From positions 124,001-188,000 of the forward strand of contig JACOUT010000006.1 in the NCBI GenBank assembly GCA_016177705.1: a stretch of 64,000 bases of DNA. Direction: 5' to 3'. The notes beneath the pieces were generated by a model that saw nothing but the letters and a program-made list of their open reading frames with translations, was not told the origin of the DNA and made no database searches. Shown one piece after another: positions 58,434 through 64,000 of the stretch. Position 1 is the stretch's first letter; each line of letters starts with the position of its first letter. Made by a program: the position numbers and the translations under genes. This DNA comes from Deltaproteobacteria bacterium (lineage in GTDB: Bacteria; Myxococcota; UBA727; VGSZ01).

Positions 58434-60242
58434 TCAGCCGGCCCGGTGCAGCAGCGCCAGGATGGCGTTGGTGACCTCGTCGAGGGTCTTGCCGGTGGTG
58501 TCGACGACGACGGCGTCGGCCGCGGGCTTGAGCGGCGCCGCGGCGCGCTCGCTGTCCTGCCGGTCGCGCTGCACGATCTCGGCGTGCACCTTGTCGAATG
58601 GCTCCTGGTGGCCCTTCTCCTCGAGCTCCTTCATGCGTCGGCGCGCGCGCTCCTCGGGCGAGGCGGTGACGAACGCCTTCACCAGGGCGTCAGGAAACAC
58701 CACGGTGCCGATGTCCCGGCCCTCGAGCACGGCGCCGGGAGCGCGCCGGCCGAGCTGGCGCTGCAGCTCGAGTAGCGCGCCGCGCACCTGCGGGTGCCTG
58801 CTCACCGCCGACGACGCGGCGCTGGCCTCGGGCGTGCGGATCGCCTGCGACACGTCCTCGTCGCCGAGGAAGACGCGGTTCTGCCCGCCCTGCCATTGAA
58901 ACCGCAAGCTCACGCTCAGCTCGGCGGCGATGACGCCGAGCTTGTCGCCGTCGTCGACCGAGACGCCGCGGCGCAGCGCCACCAGCCCGACGGAACGATA
59001 GATGGCGCCGGTGTCGACGAGCGCGAGTCCGGAGCGCTCGGCCACCAGCTTGGCTACCGTGCTCTTGCCGGCGCCTGCCGGGCCGTCGAGCGCGACGATC
59101 AGCGGCTTGGTCAGGCGGCGCCTGCGTTGCGCCAGCAGGTCGTCGATGGCCGCCAGCAGGCGCTGGTTCTCCGCGGCCTTGCCGACGGTGACGCGTACGT
59201 GCCGCGTGAGCCCGTAGTTGGCCACCGGCCGCACGATGACGCCGCGGCGCAGCAGCGCGTCGTTGAGCGCCGGTACCTCGGGCAGGTCGCCCTGCACCTC
59301 GGCGAGCAGGAAGTTGCCGACCGACGGCGTCACCGAGAAGCCGTGCTCGGTGAGACCGCGCGCCAAGCGCGGCAGCTCGGCCGCGTTGTGGGCGCGCGCC
59401 GCGTCGACGTGCGCCGCGTCGTCGAGCGCGGCCAGCGCCGCCACCTGTGCCGCCGCCGAGGTGTTGAAGGGATCGCGCAGGCGGTCGAGCACCAGGGCGA
59501 TCTCGGGGTCGGCCACGGCGTAGCCGATGCGCAGCGACGCAAGGCCGTAGATCTTGGAGAAGGTGCGAAGCACCACGGTGCGCGGCCGGCGCTGCACCCA
59601 CGCCATGCCGTTTGGGTAGGCCGGGTCGACGACGTACTCGGCGTACGCCTCGTCGAGCACCACCACCACGTCGGCCGGCAACTCGGCGAAGAACGCGTCG
59701 AGCTGCGCCGTCGTCAGCATGCGGCCGGTCGGGTTGTTCGGGTTGGCGACGTAGAGGAGCTTGATGGCCGGGTCGGCGGCGGCCGCGCGCGCGAGCGCCG
59801 GCAGGTCGTAGCCGAGCGTGGCGTCGAGCGGCACGGCGACCTCGGGTACGCCCTGCGCGCGCGCCACGATGCGGTAGCAGACGAAGCTCGGCCACGCGTT
59901 CAACAGCTTGTCGCCCGGCCCGAGCAAGGCGCGCCCGAGCAGCGTGATCAGCTCGTTGGTGCCGTTGCCGAGCACGATCTGCTTGGCGGTGACGCCGTGG
60001 GCGCGGTGCAGCTCGACGAGCCGCTCCTTGAGATAGAAGCCGCCGGCGTCGGGGTAGAGGTGGCCGTGCGAGAGATATGCGCGCAGCGCCTCGACCGCCT
60101 TGGGGGATGGCCCGAGGCAGTTCTCGTTCGACGCCAGCTTGGCGACGTCGTGCACGCCGTACTCGCGCTCGGTCTCCTCGATGGGCTTGCCCGGCACGTA
60201 GGGCAACAACGACGACAAATGGGGCGCGAACAGCGGACGCAT
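58434..60242 (-). CDS. hisC-cmk: Fusion of histidinol-phosphate aminotransferase (HisC) and cytidylate kinase (Cmk)
   Basis: This is one uninterrupted frame of 602 residues. Residues 1-372 form a class I/II aminotransferase of the HisC type (SNENCLGPSPKAV, YVANPNNPTGRML, and PLP Lys230 in TFSKIYGLASLRIGY). Residues 378-602 form CMP kinase with Walker A GPAGAGKST at 387-395, then VDTGAIYRSVG and GRDIGTVVFPDA. HisC-type enzymes can also act on aromatic substrates, and cmk commonly sits in operons with hisC, tyrA and aroA. The two proteins are normally separate. The linker (RRRRLTKP) is short and basic. Both sites look intact. The downstream neighbour miaA begins 10 bp away on the same strand. 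Confidence 0.9.
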   Translation of the reverse strand: MRPLFAPHLSSLLPYVPGKPIEETEREYGVHDVAKLASNENCLGPSPKAVEALRAYLSHGHLYPDAGGFYLKERLVELHRAHGVTAKQIVLGNGTNELITLLGRALLGPGDKLLNAWPSFVCYRIVARAQGVPEVAVPLDATLGYDLPALARAAAADPAIKLLYVANPNNPTGRMLTTAQLDAFFAELPADVVVVLDEAYAEYVVDPAYPNGMAWVQRRPRTVVLRTFSKIYGLASLRIGYAVADPEIALVLDRLRDPFNTSAAAQVAALAALDDAAHVDAARAHNAAELPRLARGLTEHGFSVTPSVGNFLLAEVQGDLPEVPALNDALLRRGVIVRPVANYGLTRHVRVTVGKAAENQRLLAAIDDLLAQRRRRLTKPLIVALDGPAGAGKSTVAKLVAERSGLALVDTGAIYRSVGLVALRRGVSVDDGDKLGVIAAELSVSLRFQWQGGQNRVFLGDEDVSQAIRTPEASAASSAVSRHPQVRGALLELQRQLGRRAPGAVLEGRDIGTVVFPDALVKAFVTASPEERARRRMKELEEKGHQEPFDKVHAEIVQRDRQDSERAAAPLKPAADAVVVDTTGKTLDEVTNAILALLHRAG

Positions 60243-60251
60243 CGGGCGCCA

Positions 60252-60998
60252 TTACCGGGGATTGTGCTCGTCGGGAAGCCCCACTCGCTCGGGCGCCGAC
60301 CACCACGGCTCCTTCTTGAACCAGGTGCGCTGGCGGCGCGCGTATTGACGCGAGCGGAGCGCAGTGCGCGCCACCGCCTCGTCGAGCGAGAGCGCGCCGT
60401 CGGCGAGCACGAGCGCCTCGGCGGTGCCGATAGTCTGCAGCAGGGCGTGCTCGGGCGGCAGGCGCGCGCGCAGCGCCAGCGCCTCCTCGACAATGCCGCG
60501 CTCGAACATGCGCGCGGCGCGCTCGCGCAGACGCGGCTCGAGCAGGTCGAGGGTGGCGTCGACCAGCAGGTAGCGCGCGTCGCGCGCCTGCGGCCGCGGC
60601 GGTCGCCGTAGGAACGCCGCCATGTCGCGCGCCGGCTCGTCGGGCCGACGCGGCGCGTCCAGGCCGAAGCGCCAGGCGCGCAGGTACAGGCCGGTGCCGC
60701 CGACCAGCACCGCCACTTTGTCGCGGGCCACCACGTCGGCGACGAGCTGGTCGGTCATGTCGACGAAGCGCCCGGCGCTCATGGGCGCGCCGGCCGGGTC
60801 GAGCACGCCGTAGCCGTGGTGCGGCACGCGCGCGCGCTCCTCCGCCGTGGGCGCGGCGGTGGCGATCGGCAGACCTGCGTACACCTGCCGGCTGTCGGCG
60901 CACACGATCTCGCCGTCGAGTTGCAGCGCGACCTCGAGCGCGAGCGCGCTCTTGCCCGCGGCGGTGGGCCCGCCGATGACGACGACGCGCGCGCTCAT
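60252..60998 (-). CDS. miaA: tRNA dimethylallyltransferase MiaA
   Basis: It adds a dimethylallyl group to A37 of tRNAs reading UNN codons. The 248 residues have P-loop GPTAAGKS, the substrate loop DSRQVYAGLPIATAAP, LVGGTGLYLRAW, and the C-terminal RSRQYARRQRTWFKK segment. It is shorter than the common 280-315 residues, mainly in the central insertion between the two conserved halves. ATG 60998 overlaps the mutL stop (ATGA). The usual mutL-miaA order is preserved. Confidence 0.93.
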   Translation of the reverse strand: MSARVVVIGGPTAAGKSALALEVALQLDGEIVCADSRQVYAGLPIATAAPTAEERARVPHHGYGVLDPAGAPMSAGRFVDMTDQLVADVVARDKVAVLVGGTGLYLRAWRFGLDAPRRPDEPARDMAAFLRRPPRPQARDARYLLVDATLDLLEPRLRERAARMFERGIVEEALALRARLPPEHALLQTIGTAEALVLADGALSLDEAVARTALRSRQYARRQRTWFKKEPWWSAPERVGLPDEHNPR

Positions 60999-62782
60999 CG
61001 GCGGTCGAACCAGCCGGCCAGCTCGTGGAAGCGCAGCGTGCGCACCACCGGGCGGCCGTGCGGGCAGTGGGCGCCGAGGTCGATGGCGTCGAGGTCGCGC
61101 AGAAGCGCGCGCACGCCGTCCGGCGACAGCGTGTCGCCGGCGCGCACCGCGGCGTGACAGGCGAGCCGCGCGCACAGCGCGTCGAGGCGATCGTCGAGCG
61201 CGCCCGCGCTGCCCTGACGCGCCAGCTCGGCGAGCGCGTCGCGCGCGATCAGCTCGGCGCGCTTGGCGGACAGGCCGGGCGGCAGCGCCTTGATGAGCGC
61301 GGTGCGGGGGCCGAAGGGCTCGAGCACCAGGCCGTGACGCTCGAGCAGCGCGCGCGCTGCGTCGTCGTCGAGCGCGGCCAGCTCGAGGGAGGTCAGCTCG
61401 AGCTGCAGCGGCACCAACAGCGGCTGCGACGGCGCGTCCTCTTGCGATCGCCGCGCGCGCAGCCGCTCGAACACCACGCGCTCGTGGGCCGCGTGCTGGT
61501 CGATCAGCACCATGCCGTCGGGCCCGTCGAGCACCAGATAGGTGCCGCCCACCTGGCCGACCACGCGCAGCGAGGAGAACGAGGCAGCGCTGCCGGTGCC
61601 GGCGCTCGGCAGCGGTAGGCCGCGCGCACCGAGCGCGCCGGGCGCGACCATGGGCGCGGCGCGCGACCACGTCGACACAGCGGGCGGCGCGGTCACGGGC
61701 GTGAACGCCGCGGAGGTCGCCTGCGACGGCAACGTGAAGACGCGTGCTGGCGGCGCGCTCTTGAGCCAGGGCGTGCGCGCCAAGAAGTCGGACAACAGCG
61801 AGATGATCTGACCGTGCACGCCGCGCGGATCGGCGAAGCGCACCTCGGCCTTCCTCGGGTGCACGTTGACGTCGACCAGCTCGGGGTCGATCGTGACGTC
61901 GAGCGCCACGATTGGCTGCCGTCCCACCTCGAGCAGCGTGCGAAAGGCGGTGCGCACCGCCATCACCAGGCCGCGATCGGTGACCGGACGACGGTTGACC
62001 GAGACGTGCACGCCCGCCAGGTCGCGCCTGGTCTCGAGCGGCGCCACCACGTGGCCGGCGAGCGTGAGCAGTTCGGCGGCGGCGACGAACGGGTACAAGA
62101 GCGGGCGCACGTGCTTGCCGAGGCAGCCGACGGCGCGCTCGACGCGCAGCGGGTGCTCGGGGGCGGCCCCTTCGGGCGCCGCCGGCAGATCGAGCGCGGT
62201 CTTGCCGTCGACCACCAGGCGAAAGCCCACCGAGGGCAGCGACAGCGCGCCCGAGGCGACCGCGTCTTCGATGTAGCCGGCCTCGGTGCGCGCGGCCTTG
62301 AGGAACTTCTTGCGCGCCGGCGTGTTGAAGAACAGCTCGTCGACGTCGACGCGCGTGCCCGGCGGCGCGCCCGCCTCGCCCACCTTGGTGACGCGCCCGC
62401 CCTCCACCTGCACCTGGTGCGCTGCTTGGGTGCTCGACGGCCGCGTGGTCAGGGTCACCTTGGCCACCGACGCGATGGCGGCGAGCGCTTCGCCGCGAAA
62501 GCCGAAGGTGTGCAGACGGCGCAGGTCATCGGCGACCCGCAGCTTGCTCGTGGCGTGGCGCGAGAAGCACAAGACCGCGTCGTCGGCCGCCATGCCACCA
62601 CCGTCGTCGACGACGGTGATGCGCTCGAGGCCGCCGCCCTGCACGTGCACGTCCACCTGGCGCGCGCCCGCGTCGAGCGCGTTCTCGATCAGCTCCTTGA
62701 CCACGCTGGCGGGCCGCTCCACCACCTCGCCGGCCGCGATCTGGTCGGCGACGGCGCTGTCGAGGACGTGAATGGCACCCAC
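60995..62782 (-). CDS. mutL: DNA mismatch repair protein MutL
   Basis: It couples MutS mismatch recognition to strand incision and excision. From GTG 62782 it has 595 residues. The N-terminal GHKL ATPase shows ELIENALDAGA, DDGGGM and GFRGEAL. A Pro/Ala-rich linker (about 340-405) leads to a C-terminal domain with LIDQHAAHERVVFE, which fits the endonuclease motif DQHA(x)2E(x)4E, and with ACHAAVRAGD and CPHGRPV. Nicking activity of the MutL itself is therefore expected, as in bacteria lacking MutH. The start follows the upstream stop by 11 bp with a GGGACG box. Confidence 0.95.
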   Translation of the reverse strand: MGAIHVLDSAVADQIAAGEVVERPASVVKELIENALDAGARQVDVHVQGGGLERITVVDDGGGMAADDAVLCFSRHATSKLRVADDLRRLHTFGFRGEALAAIASVAKVTLTTRPSSTQAAHQVQVEGGRVTKVGEAGAPPGTRVDVDELFFNTPARKKFLKAARTEAGYIEDAVASGALSLPSVGFRLVVDGKTALDLPAAPEGAAPEHPLRVERAVGCLGKHVRPLLYPFVAAAELLTLAGHVVAPLETRRDLAGVHVSVNRRPVTDRGLVMAVRTAFRTLLEVGRQPIVALDVTIDPELVDVNVHPRKAEVRFADPRGVHGQIISLLSDFLARTPWLKSAPPARVFTLPSQATSAAFTPVTAPPAVSTWSRAAPMVAPGALGARGLPLPSAGTGSAASFSSLRVVGQVGGTYLVLDGPDGMVLIDQHAAHERVVFERLRARRSQEDAPSQPLLVPLQLELTSLELAALDDDAARALLERHGLVLEPFGPRTALIKALPPGLSAKRAELIARDALAELARQGSAGALDDRLDALCARLACHAAVRAGDTLSPDGVRALLRDLDAIDLGAHCPHGRPVVRTLRFHELAGWFDRR

Positions 62783-62793
62783 GACGAGCGTCC

Positions 62794-64000
62794 CTACAGC
62801 AGGCCGCGCTCGCGCACCACGCGGCGCGAGATCTGGTACGCGTTCACCTTCATGCCCACCTTGTGCAACAGCGCACGCACACCGGCGAGCACGCGCACGT
62901 AGAACAGCACCTCGCGCGGCGGCGCCCACAGCTTGATCGACGGGTTGTCGAGCACGAAGCGCATGGCCGACTCGTGCACCTTCCAGGAGCCGAAGTCGGT
63001 GACGCGGTCCACCAGCAGCGGCTCGAACAACAGCGTGAGCCAGTCGTAGATCAGCTCGGCGTCGACGCGGCTGTCGAGGAAGCCCATCTGCCGCCAGACC
63101 TGCTGCATGGCGTCGAGGTCGTGGCGCCAGAGCGCGGTCAAGAGCTTGAGCTGCAGGTCCATGAACTCGATGGGGAAGTCGCGCACGCAGCCGAGGTCGA
63201 GCAGGCCGATGGTGGGCACGCCTCCCTTGGCGTCGTCCTCGAGCACCAGGAAGTTGCCGGGGTGCGGGTCGGCGTGGAGCGCGCCGTGCTCGTGGATCAT
63301 CTCGAGGTAGGCGGCGAGCAGGCGCTGGCCCTGCGCGGTCTTCTGCTCGTCGGGCGCGGCCGCCAGCCACTCCTCGAGCCGCCGGCCGTGAAACAGCTCC
63401 ATGGTGAGCACGGTCTTGCGCGTCAGCTCGTGCACCGGGATGGGCACGCGCACGCCCTCGACGTCCTTGAGCACCACCTGGAAGCGCTCGAGGTTGTCGG
63501 CCTCGTTCAGGTAGTCGCTCTCGCGCTCGATGACGGTGGTGATCTCCTCGAGGTAGCCGTCGACGCGATCCTTGGGCACGGCGGCGCGCGCCATCACCAA
63601 CAGCGAGCCGAGGTTCTTCATGTCGCTGCGAATGGTGTCGGCGATGCCCGGGTATTGCACCTTGACGGCGACCTCCATGCCGTCCTTGGTGCGCGCGCGG
63701 TGCACCTGGCCGATGCTGGCGGCGCCGATCGGCTCCTCGGAGAACTCGGCGTACAGCTCGTCGAGCGGTCGCGAAAACGCCGTCTCGACCGCTGCCTTGA
63801 CGGTGGCGAAGTCCATCGCGGGCGCGCTGTGCTGCAAGAGAGAGAGCTGGTCGACGAATTCGGGTGGCAGCATCTCGGGATCGGTGGCGAGCATCTGGCC
63901 GATCTTCATGGCCGCGCCCTTCAGCTCGCCGAGCGTCTTGGTCATCTGCTCGGCGCTCTTGGTGCGTGCGCGCCTCTCGCCTTCGGCCGCGGTGGCCTCG
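62794..64000 (-). CDS. ABC1/UbiB (AarF) family atypical kinase, partial (5' end outside window)
   Basis: The frame is open from the window edge (64000) to TAG 62794, at least 402 residues. The KxGQ motif of the family is present (GAAMKIGQML), followed by the Ala-rich loop AASIGQVHRA, the VAIK-like VAVKVQYPG, ExD in SDYLNEADN, HADPHPGN as the catalytic loop and LDLGC as the DFG counterpart. UbiB/ADCK proteins support ubiquinone or isoprenoid-lipid metabolism. A methionine at 63945 is not the start, because KTLGELKGAAMK lies within the conserved N-terminal region and coding continues upstream. Confidence 0.93.
   Translation of the reverse strand, partial: EATAAEGERRARTKSAEQMTKTLGELKGAAMKIGQMLATDPEMLPPEFVDQLSLLQHSAPAMDFATVKAAVETAFSRPLDELYAEFSEEPIGAASIGQVHRARTKDGMEVAVKVQYPGIADTIRSDMKNLGSLLVMARAAVPKDRVDGYLEEITTVIERESDYLNEADNLERFQVVLKDVEGVRVPIPVHELTRKTVLTMELFHGRRLEEWLAAAPDEQKTAQGQRLLAAYLEMIHEHGALHADPHPGNFLVLEDDAKGGVPTIGLLDLGCVRDFPIEFMDLQLKLLTALWRHDLDAMQQVWRQMGFLDSRVDAELIYDWLTLLFEPLLVDRVTDFGSWKVHESAMRFVLDNPSIKLWAPPREVLFYVRVLAGVRALLHKVGMKVNAYQISRRVVRERGLL

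Noticed and set aside
63943..63945. ATG as start of the ABC1 kinase
   Set aside because: The conserved KxGQ region begins only a few residues later and coding continues upstream to the window edge, so the gene is truncated, not started, here.

Overview
The window is 64 kb of GC-rich, densely coding chromosome. I read it as a Myxococcota-like (formerly deltaproteobacterial) genome. The reasons are many secreted lipoproteins, a Ser/Thr kinase with PEGA repeats, cysteine-rich surface proteins, a MYXO-CTERM-like C-terminal tail, a TonB-domain/TonB-dependent-receptor fusion, DUF4388 and HEAT-repeat signalling proteins, and GTG starts with TGATG or ATGA stop/start overlaps at most gene junctions. 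No rRNA, CRISPR array, integrase or complete insertion sequence was seen.

Positions 1-6270 look like an accessory (defence) island. It holds two minus-strand nuclease-like genes (the first cut by the window edge), a divergent Vsr endonuclease plus DNA cytosine-5 methyltransferase, then a three-gene cassette built around a Panacea (DUF4065/SocA-like) antitoxin. A short excisionase-like HTH remnant follows and abuts the 3' end of tRNA-Pro(CGG), the classic attachment position for integrating elements. Codon choice here is more relaxed than in the core.

Positions 6298-24590 carry envelope and signalling genes. A minus-strand run from 15625 to 7501 encodes three lipoprotein-like proteins, a membrane-anchored periplasmic protein, a TonB/receptor fusion, TlyA and a left-handed beta-helix protein. 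A plus-strand run (15918-21240) encodes a PEGA Ser/Thr kinase, a HEAT-repeat protein and an HD-GYP relative with a decayed active site. RecF is translationally coupled to a COG2509-type flavoprotein.

Positions 24640-45793 contain a PEP-synthase-like protein that has lost its ATP-grasp and phospho-His residues, a 13-repeat cadherin-like surface protein beside a subtilase, a VapBC pair, a PilZ/DUF4388 protein, a class III aminotransferase, an SRPBCC protein, a response-regulator diguanylate cyclase, NAD synthetase, an RNB ribonuclease and a POT peptide transporter.

Positions 46181-64000 contain tpiA, a lipoprotein with a long Gly-Glu repeat, secG, tRNA-Leu(GAG), a hybrid histidine kinase, and a coupled minus-strand series (hisS, TlpA-like, unknown, lipoprotein, phosphatase). 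They end with a HisC-Cmk fusion, MiaA, MutL and an ABC1/UbiB kinase cut by the window edge.

The most striking single observation is a 119-bp MITE-like palindrome (54240-54358). It has terminal inverted repeats and a CTAG target duplication, and it sits in frame inside a lipoprotein signal peptide. Removing it on paper restores a textbook lipoprotein signal.
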